Notes under the pieces: model-generated
The model's database searches: none
The model's input: the letters and a program-made list of their open reading frames with translations, nothing else
What the model was told of the DNA's origin: nothing
Made by a program: the position numbers and the translations under genes
Shown here: one piece after another, positions 21,233-29,398 of the stretch
Layout: each line of letters starts with the position of its first letter
Numbering within the stretch: position 1 is the stretch's first letter
NCBI GenBank assembly: GCA_045805565.1
Contig: JBJMKZ010000053.1
Span: 1-39,075 of the forward strand
DNA: 39,075 nucleotides
Origin: DATAEY01 sp045805565
GTDB lineage: Bacteria > Actinomycetota > Thermoleophilia > Solirubrobacterales > Solirubrobacteraceae
Direction: 5' to 3'

Positions 21233-22909
21233 ATGTACAAGCAGGTGTACGACCCGATCGCCGGTTCCCTGGGATGGTCCTCGCTGGTCGCCGCCCTCCC
21301 CCTCGTGACGCTGTTCCTGCTGCTGGGCGGGCTTCGCGTCAAGGCGCAGTGGGCCGCCCTGGTCTCGCTCGCAGTCTCGATCGTGATTGCGGTCGCGGCG
21401 TACGGGATGCCCGTCGGCCAGGCATTCGACTCGGCGGCCGAGGGCGCCGTGTTCGGCCTGTTCCCGATCATGTGGATCGTGGTGAACGCGATCTGGATCT
21501 ACAACATGACCGTCGAGAGCGGGCACTTCGCGGTCCTGCGGCGCTCGTTCGGCGCGGTCAGCGACGACCAGCGCGTCCAGGCGGTGATCATCGCCTTCTC
21601 CTTCGGGGCCCTGATGGAGGCGCTGGCCGGCTTCGGCACCCCGGTGGCGATCACCGCCGTGATGCTGATCGCGCTCGGCTTCCGCCCGATCAAGGCCGCC
21701 GCGGTGGCGCTGGTGGCCAACACCGCGCCAGTCGCATTCGGCGCCATCGCCACGCCGATCATCACCCTGGCGCAGACCAGCGGGCTGCCCAAGACCGACC
21801 TGGGCGCCATGGTGGGGCGCCAGACCCCCTTCCTGGCGCTGATCGTCCCGCTCATCCTGGTGTTCATGGTGGACGGCCGGCGGGGGCTGCGCCAGGCGTG
21901 GCCCGCCGCGATCGTGGGCGGAGTCGCGTTCGCGATCGGGCAGTTCGTGTCCTCCAATTACGTTTCGGTGGAGCTCACCGACATCATCGCCTCGCTCGTC
22001 TCCGCGGCCGCGATCGTCGCCATGCTGCGGGTGTGGAAGCCGGCCCAGCCGCTGCTGGCGGAGGAGCACTCCGCCGGTCCGGCCGGCACTCGGCCCGCCA
22101 TCGCCGGGGCCGGGAGCCCGGACGCCGCCTTCGAGCGCGACATCGGCCGGCGCGGTGGCGACTCGCGCGGTGACGTACTGGCGGCCTACGCGCCGTACCT
22201 GATCATCATCATCGTCTTCGCCCTGGCCCAGATCACCTGGCTACCGATCAAGGACGCCCTCGAGGGGCGCACCGTCAACTTCAACTGGCCCGGGCTGGAG
22301 GTCCTCAACGCCAAGGGCCAGCCGCCCAAGGCCGCGACGTTCAAGTTCAACTGGCTCTCGGCGGCGGGCACGCTGCTGCTGATCTCGGGCCTGCTGACCA
22401 TGCCTGTGATCCGGGTCGGCCTCGGTCGGGCAGTGCGCGCCTACGGCGCCACCCTCGACCAGCTGAAATGGGCGATCCTGACGGTCGTGGCCGTGCTGGC
22501 GCTCGCCTACGTGATGAACTTCTCCGGCGAGACCATCACCCTGGGTCAGTGGCTGGCCGGCGCCGGCGGCCTGTTCGCCTTCCTGTCCTCGATCCTCGGC
22601 TGGCTCGGCGTGGCGGTCACCGGGTCGGACACCTCTTCCAACGCCCTCTTCGGCGCCCTCCAGGTCAAGGCCGCCGAGGGGGCCCACCTCTCACCCACGC
22701 TGATGGCCGCCGCCAACAGCTCGGGCGGGGTGCTGGGCAAGATGATCTCGCCTCAAAACCTGGCCATCGGCGCCGCCGCCGTGGGGATGGCCGGCCAGGA
22801 GGGTGACATCTTCCGCAGGGTCATAGGCTGGAGCCTGGTGCTGGTGCTGGTGATGTGCGTGATCGTCTACCTCCAGTCGACCTCCCTGCTGTCGTGGATG
22901 GTCGTCTAG
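21233..22909 (+). CDS. L-lactate / glycolate permease (LldP/GlcA family)
   Basis: 558 residues with about 12-13 TM helices, a proton symporter for 2-hydroxy acids. Family hallmarks are AFSFGALMEALAGFGTPVAI (substrate-site region), VANTAPVAFGAIATPI, and near the end GSDTSSNALFGALQ with AANSSGGVLGKMISPQNLAI. A GGGAGG ribosome site lies 6 bases before the ATG. The family does not separate lactate from glycolate. The next gene downstream is malate synthase, 102 bases away on the same strand, which favours glycolate as a physiological substrate because glyoxylate is the malate synthase substrate. No lactate dehydrogenase (LldD or LutABC) is nearby. Confidence 0.92.
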   Translation: MYKQVYDPIAGSLGWSSLVAALPLVTLFLLLGGLRVKAQWAALVSLAVSIVIAVAAYGMPVGQAFDSAAEGAVFGLFPIMWIVVNAIWIYNMTVESGHFAVLRRSFGAVSDDQRVQAVIIAFSFGALMEALAGFGTPVAITAVMLIALGFRPIKAAAVALVANTAPVAFGAIATPIITLAQTSGLPKTDLGAMVGRQTPFLALIVPLILVFMVDGRRGLRQAWPAAIVGGVAFAIGQFVSSNYVSVELTDIIASLVSAAAIVAMLRVWKPAQPLLAEEHSAGPAGTRPAIAGAGSPDAAFERDIGRRGGDSRGDVLAAYAPYLIIIIVFALAQITWLPIKDALEGRTVNFNWPGLEVLNAKGQPPKAATFKFNWLSAAGTLLLISGLLTMPVIRVGLGRAVRAYGATLDQLKWAILTVVAVLALAYVMNFSGETITLGQWLAGAGGLFAFLSSILGWLGVAVTGSDTSSNALFGALQVKAAEGAHLSPTLMAAANSSGGVLGKMISPQNLAIGAAAVGMAGQEGDIFRRVIGWSLVLVLVMCVIVYLQSTSLLSWMVV

Positions 22910-23011
22910 AGCCGGCCGGATCGAGGGTGCCTGCGGCGTACCCGGTCGGCGCACCTCCCCGATCGGTCGCGCCCTGCAGCCGCGGCGCGATGCGACCGAG
23001 GTAGCGCGCGC

Positions 23012-24622
23012 GTGACCGTCACCGCCCCCGGCGTCGAGCTGACCGCCGGCGTCCCCGACGACCTGACCGGGATCGTCTCCTCTCCCGCCCTCGAGTGGGT
23101 GGCCCGGCTACATCGCAGCTTCGACGCTCGCCGGCGGGAGCTGCTGGACGCGCGCGCCCGGCGCGCCGAGCGCCTGACGGCCGGCGAGCTGCTCGACTTC
23201 CTGCCCGAGACGCGGGAGGTCAGGGAGGGTGACTGGAAGGTCTCCCCCATCCCGGACGACCTGCAGGATCGCCGGGTGGAGATCACCGGCCCCACCGAGC
23301 GCAAGATGGTCATCAACGCGCTCAACTCCGGGGCCCGCTGCTTCATGGCCGACTTCGAGGATGCCAACTCGCCGACGTGGGACAACATGATCCGCGGCCA
23401 CCTCAACCTCGGCGAGGCGATCGAGGGCACGATCGAGTACACGGCGCCCGACGGGAGCGAGTACCGCCTCGGCGACGCGCCCGCCACCCTGCTCGTGCGA
23501 GCGCGCGGCTGGCACCTGCTCGACAAGCACGTGATCGTCGATGGCCACCCGGTGGCCGGCGCCCTGCTCGACTTCGGCCTGCACACCTTCCACAACGCCA
23601 AGCGGCTGGTCGAGCGGGGCTCGGGGCCTTACTTCTACCTGCCCAAGCTCGAGAGCCACCTCGAGGCGCGCCTCTGGAATGACGTCTTCGTGCTGGCCGA
23701 GGAGCGCTTCGAGCTCGAGCCCGGGACGATCAAGGCGACGGTGCTGATCGAGACGGTGCCCGCCGCCTTCGAGATGGAGGAGATCCTGCACGAGCTGCGC
23801 GACCACTCCGCAGGCCTCAACGCCGGCCGCTGGGACTACATCTTCTCGATGATCAAGTGCTTCCGCGACCGGCCCGAGTTCGTGCTGCCCGACCGCAACC
23901 GGGTGACGATGACGGTTGCGTTCATGCGCGCCTACACCGAGCTGCTGGTCCGCACCTGTCATCGCCGGGGCGCGCATGCGATCGGCGGAATGGCGGCGGT
24001 GGTTCCGTCTCGTGCCGACGAGGAGCGCAATCGCCGGGCGTTCGAGGGCGTGGCGGCCGACAAGGCGCGCGAGGCCCGGGACGGCTTCGACGGCTCGTGG
24101 GTGGCGCACCCCGACTCGGTGCCGGTCGCCCGCGAGCAGTTCGACGAGGTGTTGGGCGAGCGGCCCAACCAGGTGGAGCGACAGCGTGAGGACGTGCAGG
24201 TGAGCGCCTCGGACCTGCTGGACGCCGCCTCGGCCGGGGGCCCCGAGGGCATCACCGAGGAGGGTCTGCGCAACGACGTGAACGTCGGGATCCAGTACAT
24301 CTCGTCATGGCTGCGGGGAAACGGCGCGGCGGCGATCTACGGGCTGATGGAGGACGCTGCCACCGCCGAGATCGCTCGCTCCCAGGTCTGGCAATGGTTA
24401 CGGCACGAATGCGCCACCGCCGAGGGTCAGCGGATCACGCGCGACCTCGTCCGCCGGGTCGAGGACTCCGAGCTCGAGCGCGTCCGTCGGGAGGTGGACG
24501 ACGACGAGTGGTTCTCGACCGAGGGCCGCCCCGACCTGTCGCGCGAGCTGTTCGAGCGGGTGGCGCTGTCCGAGGAGTTCGTCGACTTCCTCACCATCCC
24601 CGCCTACGAGTACGTCGACTGA
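23012..24622 (+). CDS. aceB: Malate synthase A
   Basis: 536 residues. Condenses glyoxylate with acetyl-CoA to malate. Visible hallmarks of the A form are RCFMADFEDANSPTWDNMIR, FYLPKLESHLEARLWNDVF and GRWDYIFSMIKCFRDRPEFV, then RAYTELLVRTCHRRGAHAIG. The length is that of the A form, not the approximately 720-residue G form. The GTG at 23012 has only a weak GAGGT ribosome site about 12 bases upstream. No isocitrate lyase is in the window, so glyoxylate might come from glycolate imported by the neighbouring permease or from an isocitrate lyase elsewhere. Transcription probably ends at the hairpin overlapping its stop. Confidence 0.95.
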   Translation: MTVTAPGVELTAGVPDDLTGIVSSPALEWVARLHRSFDARRRELLDARARRAERLTAGELLDFLPETREVREGDWKVSPIPDDLQDRRVEITGPTERKMVINALNSGARCFMADFEDANSPTWDNMIRGHLNLGEAIEGTIEYTAPDGSEYRLGDAPATLLVRARGWHLLDKHVIVDGHPVAGALLDFGLHTFHNAKRLVERGSGPYFYLPKLESHLEARLWNDVFVLAEERFELEPGTIKATVLIETVPAAFEMEEILHELRDHSAGLNAGRWDYIFSMIKCFRDRPEFVLPDRNRVTMTVAFMRAYTELLVRTCHRRGAHAIGGMAAVVPSRADEERNRRAFEGVAADKAREARDGFDGSWVAHPDSVPVAREQFDEVLGERPNQVERQREDVQVSASDLLDAASAGGPEGITEEGLRNDVNVGIQYISSWLRGNGAAAIYGLMEDAATAEIARSQVWQWLRHECATAEGQRITRDLVRRVEDSELERVRREVDDDEWFSTEGRPDLSRELFERVALSEEFVDFLTIPAYEYVD

Positions 24623-24646
24623 CGCCCGGCGCCAGGCGCCGGCGTC
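24621..24646. terminator. Strong hairpin between convergent aceB and the acyl-CoA ligase gene
   Basis: GACG, a one-base bulge, then CCGGCGCC pairs with GGCGCCGG and CGTC, an almost perfect 12-bp inverted repeat starting inside the aceB stop codon region and ending 4 bases before the stop of the convergent gene. No T tract. Its position and symmetry suit a bidirectional terminator. Confidence 0.6.
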
Positions 24647-24649
24647 AGG

Positions 24650-26455
24650 TCACGAGTACATCGCCTCGATCTCGACGGCGTACTTGTCGGCGATGGGCTT
24701 GCGCTTGAGCTTCATGGTCGGGGTGAGCTCGTCCCCGTCGGGCTGCCAGTCGCCCCGGATGATCGTGAACTTCTTGATCTGCTCCACCCGGGCGAGCTTC
24801 TGGTTGGCGGCGTCCACGCCGGCTTCGACCGCGGCCCGGACCTGCTCGTTGGCGGCGAGCGCCTCCAGCGAGGCGTCCGCGATGCCCTGCTGGGCGGCCC
24901 ACGCCGGGGCGAAGTCGGCGTCGAGGACGATCAGCGCCGTGTTGTAGGGCCGGCGGTCCCCGATCGCGCAGGCCTGGCCGATGAGCGGGCTGGCGCTCTT
25001 GAGCGAGGCCTCGATGTTGGTGGGCGACATGTTCTTGCCGGCCGCGTTGATGATGAGCTCCTTCTTGCGGTCGACGATGCGCAGGTAGCCATCGTGGTCG
25101 ATCTCCCCCACGTCGCCGGTGTGCAGCCACCCCTCGGCATCGATCGTCTCGGCCGTCTTCTCCGGCTGGTTGCGATACCCGATCATGTTGCACTGGCCGC
25201 GGACCAGCAGCTCCCCGTCCTCCGCCAGCTTGATCTCGATGCCGGGCGCGGCGGGACCGACGGTCCCGATCTTGACCGCGCCGGGACGGTTCGCGGTCCC
25301 GGCTCCGGTCGTCTCGGACATGCCCCAGATCTCGGCCAGCTCGATCCCGATCGCATGGAAGAACTCGAGCACCTCGGGCGGAGTGGGAGCGGCGCCCACG
25401 TTGACCGCCAGCACCTCGTCCAGTCCGAGGTGGGCCCGCAGCGCGGAGAACATCTCCTGGTCGGCGGCGGCGACCATGGACGCCAGCGCCTCCGGCACCG
25501 GCTCGCCCGCCTGCTCAAGGCGAACCTTCTCGCGGGCGGCCTCGAGCGCCGCCTCCACCTTCCCGCGCGCGTCCTCGGGTTGGGCCGCCAGCATCGTCTC
25601 CAGCCCCGCCTTGAGCTTCTCCCAGATGCGCGGCACGGCGAAGAACCAGTGGGGACGGACGGCGGGCAGGTACTCGAGGATCTCGCGGGGGTTCTCGCAG
25701 CAGGTGATCGTCCCGGCGAAGACGATCGGGATGTAGTGGTGGGCGTTGCGCTCCGCGACGTGCGCCGACGGCAGCCAGGAGATCACCTTGGTCCCCGACT
25801 CGGGCAGCTGGATGATCTCCTCCAGCGATGCCACCACGCTCATGATGTTGCGGTGCGAGAGCTGCACGCCCTTGGGAGGACCGGTCGTGCCGGACGTGTA
25901 GATCAGGGTGAGGACGTCGTCGGGCTGGACGGCGGCGGCGCTCGCCTGGACGTCGAAGTCCGGATTCGAGCCCTCGACCTCCGACAGCGCGACCGTGCCC
26001 TCCGGCGCCTGCGGACCGGCGACGATGACGTGTCGCAGATCGGGCAGGCTCTCACGCGCCTCCAGGACGCTGGGAAGGAAATGCGGCTGGACGATCGCCA
26101 TCTGCGCGCCGGCGTCCGAGACCAGGTAGCGGATCTGCTCGGCGGTGTAGGTCTGGTAGATGGAGAACGGCGTGGCCCCCAGCGTCATCGCCGCCAGGTC
26201 GCTGAGATGGAACTCGGGGGCGTTGCCGAACATCAGCGCCACCGTGTCGCCGGGCCGCAGCCCAAGCTTCGCCAGCCCGCCGGCCAGCGCGTCGGCGCGC
26301 TCGCGCAGCTCGCCCCAGGTGAGCGAGACGGCGTCGTCGCGGGTGCGCACCGCTACGACGTCGGGGTACGTCCGCGCCGTGCGGTGGAAGGCCTCGATCA
26401 TGGTGGCGGCGTCGATCGCGCGCTCACCTGCCCGGGTGACGGTGGTGCCCTCCAT
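24650..26455 (-). CDS. Long-chain fatty acid-CoA ligase (FadD15-like)
   Basis: 601 residues of the adenylate-forming superfamily. Activates fatty acids to acyl-CoA through an acyl-AMP. The AMP loop LIYTSGTTGPPKGVQLSHRN is followed by WLPSAHVAERNAHHY, the A5-type motif IWGMSETTGAGTANRP, and the hinge WLHTGDVGEIDHDGYLRIVD with RKKELIINAAGKNMSP. The C-terminal lysine lies in TPTMKLKRKPIADKY. Order and length match the bacterial long-chain ACSL group. It could supply acyl-CoA for the WS/DGAT at 1672-3207. A TAGCGT box (26493-26488) lies about 32 bases before the ATG, with a GAGCGAGG ribosome site next to it. Confidence 0.93.
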   Translation of the reverse strand: MEGTTVTRAGERAIDAATMIEAFHRTARTYPDVVAVRTRDDAVSLTWGELRERADALAGGLAKLGLRPGDTVALMFGNAPEFHLSDLAAMTLGATPFSIYQTYTAEQIRYLVSDAGAQMAIVQPHFLPSVLEARESLPDLRHVIVAGPQAPEGTVALSEVEGSNPDFDVQASAAAVQPDDVLTLIYTSGTTGPPKGVQLSHRNIMSVVASLEEIIQLPESGTKVISWLPSAHVAERNAHHYIPIVFAGTITCCENPREILEYLPAVRPHWFFAVPRIWEKLKAGLETMLAAQPEDARGKVEAALEAAREKVRLEQAGEPVPEALASMVAAADQEMFSALRAHLGLDEVLAVNVGAAPTPPEVLEFFHAIGIELAEIWGMSETTGAGTANRPGAVKIGTVGPAAPGIEIKLAEDGELLVRGQCNMIGYRNQPEKTAETIDAEGWLHTGDVGEIDHDGYLRIVDRKKELIINAAGKNMSPTNIEASLKSASPLIGQACAIGDRRPYNTALIVLDADFAPAWAAQQGIADASLEALAANEQVRAAVEAGVDAANQKLARVEQIKKFTIIRGDWQPDGDELTPTMKLKRKPIADKYAVEIEAMYS

Positions 26456-26522
26456 CCTCGCTCCCTCGCTCGCTGGCCTGCCCTGGAACGCTACCGCAGC
26501 CCTGGCGGTCGCTCTCCCGCGT

Positions 26523-27599
26523 CTAGCGCGGACGTAAGCCCTGGCCCTGCAGGCGACCGATGTCGTTCGTCAGCCCGATCACGAACAGGGTCAGGACGAG
26601 GACGAAGCCGATCGCCATCGAGCGCTCCATCACCTGGAAGGGAATCGCCCGGCCCCGAAGCTTCTCGGCCACCGCCCAGAAGATGTGGCCGCCGTCGAGT
26701 GGCAGGAACGGGAACAGGTTCACGATCGCCAGGGACATCGAGATGATGGCCAGCAGGAGCATGGCTCGAGCGAGGTCGAACGTGAACTGCTGGTGCAGGT
26801 ACTGCGAGGTCCCGACCACGCCCGACAGCTGCTTGCGCTGGCCGGGGTCGAAGATGCGGACCATCGCCGATACGGTCCGGGAGGTCACGAACCACAAGAA
26901 CCCGGCGCCCAGGGCGGCGGCTCTGGCCGGCGGCTGGCGGACCAACGAGGGGACGAAGGTGAACCCCAGCAGCGCCCGCCTCTCGGCGGCGCGGTAGCGC
27001 GGTCGCAGGTCGAAGGCCAGATACCGGCCTTGACGCCGCACGACCACCCGGGCGGGCGCGGCGGCCGCGCACCCGTCGGTCTGGCGGCCCGGGCAGCGGT
27101 GGCGGGCGATCTCGGCCCGGATGACCCCGGAGCCCCCTCGCCTGCCGTCCACCGAGACGATCCAGTCACCCCCGCGCAACGCGGTGGAGGCCGGCGGTCG
27201 CAGGCCCGTTCCCGCCACCCGGTTGGTCGGCGGTCCCAGCACGCCGTGCACCATGAACAGCACCCACACGATGAGAAACGCGGTCAGCACGTTCATCGCC
27301 GGCCCGGCCAGGATCACCACGATTCGCTTCCACACCGGCTGGCGGAAGTAGGCCCGCGGTGCCACCTCGGGCGCCAGCTCCTCGCGCGGGTTCATGCCGG
27401 TGATCTTCACGTAGCCCCCCGCCGGAATAACCCCGAGCGCGTACTCGGTCTCGCCCCGGCGCAGCTTGAGGACGTGGGGCGGAAAGAACAGCGAGAAGCG
27501 TTCCACCCGCATCCCCACCGCCTTGGCCGCCGCGAAGTGTCCGAACTCGTGCAGGACGATCAGCACGGCGAAGCCGGCGATGGTGAGCAGCCAGCTCAT
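26523..27599 (-). CDS. rseP: RseP-type site-2 intramembrane zinc metalloprotease
   Basis: 358 residues, M50 family. The first TM helix carries H17-E18-x-x-H21 (VLHEFGHFAAAK), and a later helix carries the third zinc ligand Asp in NLFPFLPLDGGH near residue 304. Between them is a single degenerate PDZ-like region (GDWIVSVDGRRGGSG). It cleaves TM helices of anti-sigma factors or signal peptides, which makes the membrane HTH protein at 5509-6456 a conceivable substrate (speculative). The ATG overlaps the dxr stop (ATGA), so both are translated together, as in the common dxr-rseP pair. Confidence 0.92.
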   Translation of the reverse strand: MSWLLTIAGFAVLIVLHEFGHFAAAKAVGMRVERFSLFFPPHVLKLRRGETEYALGVIPAGGYVKITGMNPREELAPEVAPRAYFRQPVWKRIVVILAGPAMNVLTAFLIVWVLFMVHGVLGPPTNRVAGTGLRPPASTALRGGDWIVSVDGRRGGSGVIRAEIARHRCPGRQTDGCAAAAPARVVVRRQGRYLAFDLRPRYRAAERRALLGFTFVPSLVRQPPARAAALGAGFLWFVTSRTVSAMVRIFDPGQRKQLSGVVGTSQYLHQQFTFDLARAMLLLAIISMSLAIVNLFPFLPLDGGHIFWAVAEKLRGRAIPFQVMERSMAIGFVLVLTLFVIGLTNDIGRLQGQGLRPR

Positions 27600-28762
27600 G
27601 GGCCGGCGTCAGGGGCGAGCGCCGCCTCGATCGCCTCGCCCGCCACCGCACGCGCCTCGCGGTCCGCTTCGTAGAGCGACTCGAAGGAGTGCACCCGCGC
27701 CGCGCCCAAGCGCTCGAGCGCGGTCTCGATCACCGCCGGGATCCCGAGGAACCCCAGTCGGCCCTCCAGGAAGGCATGCACCGCGACCTCGTTGGCGGCG
27801 TTGAGCACGCAGGGCGCCGTGCCCCCGGCCGCGGCGGCCTCCCGCGCCAGGCGAAGGCAGGGAAAGGCATCGGTGTCGACCGCCTCGAAGGTCAACGATC
27901 CCACCTCGACCAGGTCGAGCTGCGCCACCGGCACGTCCGCTCGCTCCGGATAGTGCAGCGCGTAGGAGATGGGCACCCGCATGTCGGGATAGCCGAGGTG
28001 GGCGGTCGTGGCCCCGTCGCACAGGTGGACCAGGCCGTGGACGATCGACTGGGGATGGACCACGACGTCGATGCGCTCGTAGGGGACCGCGAACAGGTGA
28101 TGGGCCTCGATCAGCTCGAGGCCCTTGTTCATCAGCGTGGCCGAGTCGATCGTGATCTTGCCCCCCATGTCCCAGGTCGGGTGCGCCAGCGCCTCCTCGA
28201 CCGTCACCTCCGCCAGCTCGGCGCGGGTGCGCCCGCGAAACGGCCCCCCCGAGGCGGTGAGCACCAGCCGTTCCACCGTGCCCGGCCGCTCGGCTCCGAC
28301 GAGCTGGTGCAGAGCGGAGTGCTCGGAGTCGACCGGGACGATCTGGGCGCCGGTCGCCTGGGCGAGCGCGGTGACCAAGTCTCCGCCCACCACCAGCGAC
28401 TCCTTGTTGGCCAGCGCGAGGTCGATCCCCTCCCCCAGGGTGGCGACCGTCGGGCCCAGGCCCGCGGCGCCGACCAGCGCGTTGAGCACCAGGTCGGCGT
28501 CCGACTCGGTGACCAGGCGCACCAGGCCCTCGGGGCCGGTCAGCACCTGCCCTTCCGTCCACGCCTCGGCGGTGCGCGCGCCGGCGCGCGGGTCGGCAAG
28601 CGCCACCCGGCCGACGCCGTAGCGTCGGGCGGCCGCCAGCAGAGGCTCCCACGAGCTCTCCGCCGACAGCCCGACCAGCTTCAGGTCGCGCGAGCGCTCG
28701 ACGATCTCGAGCGCCTGGGTCCCGATCGAGCCGGTGGCGCCGAGGATCAGCAGGCGGCGCAT
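27596..28762 (-). CDS. dxr: 1-deoxy-D-xylulose 5-phosphate reductoisomerase
   Basis: 388 residues. Converts DXP to MEP with NADPH, the committed step of the MEP pathway. The NADPH loop LLILGATGSIGTQALEIVER is at the start. Metal and substrate residues lie in PVDSEHSALHQLV and in LTASGGPFRGRTRAEL, then HPTWDMGGKITIDSATLMNK and NAANEVAVHAFL. Length is standard. A TACAAT box 8 bases before the ATG gives it a promoter of its own, needed because the usual upstream neighbour cdsA is cut off by an opposite-strand gene. Confidence 0.97.
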   Translation of the reverse strand: MRRLLILGATGSIGTQALEIVERSRDLKLVGLSAESSWEPLLAAARRYGVGRVALADPRAGARTAEAWTEGQVLTGPEGLVRLVTESDADLVLNALVGAAGLGPTVATLGEGIDLALANKESLVVGGDLVTALAQATGAQIVPVDSEHSALHQLVGAERPGTVERLVLTASGGPFRGRTRAELAEVTVEEALAHPTWDMGGKITIDSATLMNKGLELIEAHHLFAVPYERIDVVVHPQSIVHGLVHLCDGATTAHLGYPDMRVPISYALHYPERADVPVAQLDLVEVGSLTFEAVDTDAFPCLRLAREAAAAGGTAPCVLNAANEVAVHAFLEGRLGFLGIPAVIETALERLGAARVHSFESLYEADREARAVAGEAIEAALAPDAGP

Positions 28763-28776
28763 GAGCTGCGATTGTA
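28763..28776 (-). promoter_or_regulatory. -10 box of dxr
   Basis: TACAAT (28776-28771, minus strand), a 5/6 match to the -10 consensus, lies 8 bases before the ATG at 28762. It drives dxr-rseP as a nearly leaderless transcript. Confidence 0.5.
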
Positions 28777-28800
28777 GGCGCCGCCCGGCGGCTGCGATTC

Positions 28801-28826
28801 GGGCCGGACCGCTCTAGGACCGGCCC
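28801..28826. repeat. Inverted repeat between dxr and the divergent secreted-protein gene
   Basis: GGGCCGGACC (28801-28810) and GGACCGGCCC (28817-28826) form a dyad with one mismatched pair and a 6-base centre. It lies upstream of both divergent promoters, so a shared operator is possible. There is no T tract and no gene end nearby, so a terminator is unlikely. Confidence 0.35.
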
Positions 28827-28850
28827 GCCTGCGGAACGGCACATGGCGGG

Positions 28851-28879
28851 TTGTCCCGCGCCACGACCCCGTGTAGGGT
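28851..28879 (+). promoter_or_regulatory. Promoter of the small secreted protein
   Basis: TTGTCC (28851-28856), 17 bases, then TAGGGT (28874-28879). Moderate matches at correct spacing, followed by a leader of about 28 bases with the ribosome site GGAAGGGG (28901-28908). Confidence 0.4.
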
Positions 28880-28913
28880 CCGCGTTTCAGCCGCTCGGTT
28901 GGAAGGGGACTCG

Positions 28914-29249
28914 ATGAGGAAGACCCTGGTCGCCCTGGTCGTCGCCACGGCCCTCGTGGCCGCCGCGCCTGCCGACGCCCACACGATGTCGATCACGACC
29001 GCCCGTGCCGTGACCGCCGCAAGTGCTCACCAGCAATTCGTTCTGGCCGGCTGGGCGGACGACTGGGGGGTGGGCGACTGCCGTCAGGTGAGCGTTCACG
29101 CCGTTGACTGCCACTACTGGCTGCGGCGTAAGAATGAGGACAGCGGCGGCTGCACCTGGAACCAGACACTGCGTGTCTACTACGCGTCCGAGTCGGAGCG
29201 CACGCCCAGCACCATGGCCGTCGGCTCAGCCTCATGCGACTCAGACTGA
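28914..29249 (+). CDS. Small secreted Cys-containing protein of unknown function
   Basis: 111 residues. A clean signal peptide (MRKTLVALVVATALVAAAPA, cleavage likely after ADA at 22) precedes a mature domain of about 89 residues with four cysteines (GDCRQ, VDCHYW, GGCTWN, ASCDSD), enough for two disulfides. Aromatic-rich strands such as HYWLRR and LRVYYASE suggest a small beta fold. A GGAAGGGG ribosome site sits 5 bases before the ATG. I recognise no family. It lies on the opposite strand between cdsA and dxr, two genes that are usually neighbours in one operon, so it looks like a later insertion. Confidence 0.7.
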   Translation: MRKTLVALVVATALVAAAPADAHTMSITTARAVTAASAHQQFVLAGWADDWGVGDCRQVSVHAVDCHYWLRRKNEDSGGCTWNQTLRVYYASESERTPSTMAVGSASCDSD

Positions 29250-29323
29250 TGACGCTGCGGCCTGCTGGAGTCGTCCGCCCTGTCCCGATCGGAGCCTAGG
29301 TAGGGATCGTCGACCGGGCGATA

Positions 29324-29345
29324 CCGCTCTCGAAACCGAGGGCGG
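29324..29345. terminator. Hairpin between the secreted-protein gene and convergent cdsA
   Basis: CCGCTCTCG (29324-29332) pairs with CGAGGGCGG (29337-29345) over 9 bp with one G-T pair and an AAAC tetraloop. It lies in the 149-base gap between two gene ends, the right place for a terminator. No T tract. I see no other feature in that gap. Confidence 0.45.
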
Positions 29346-29398
29346 CCTCGCCATCGGTGGCGCATGCCGGAGCGGGTCGCGCTGCCGTACTCGACGAC

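Noticed and set aside
20120..22069. 649-codon minus-strand frame over ispG and the permease
   Set aside because: Opposite or out of frame to ispG and LldP, both with complete family signatures.
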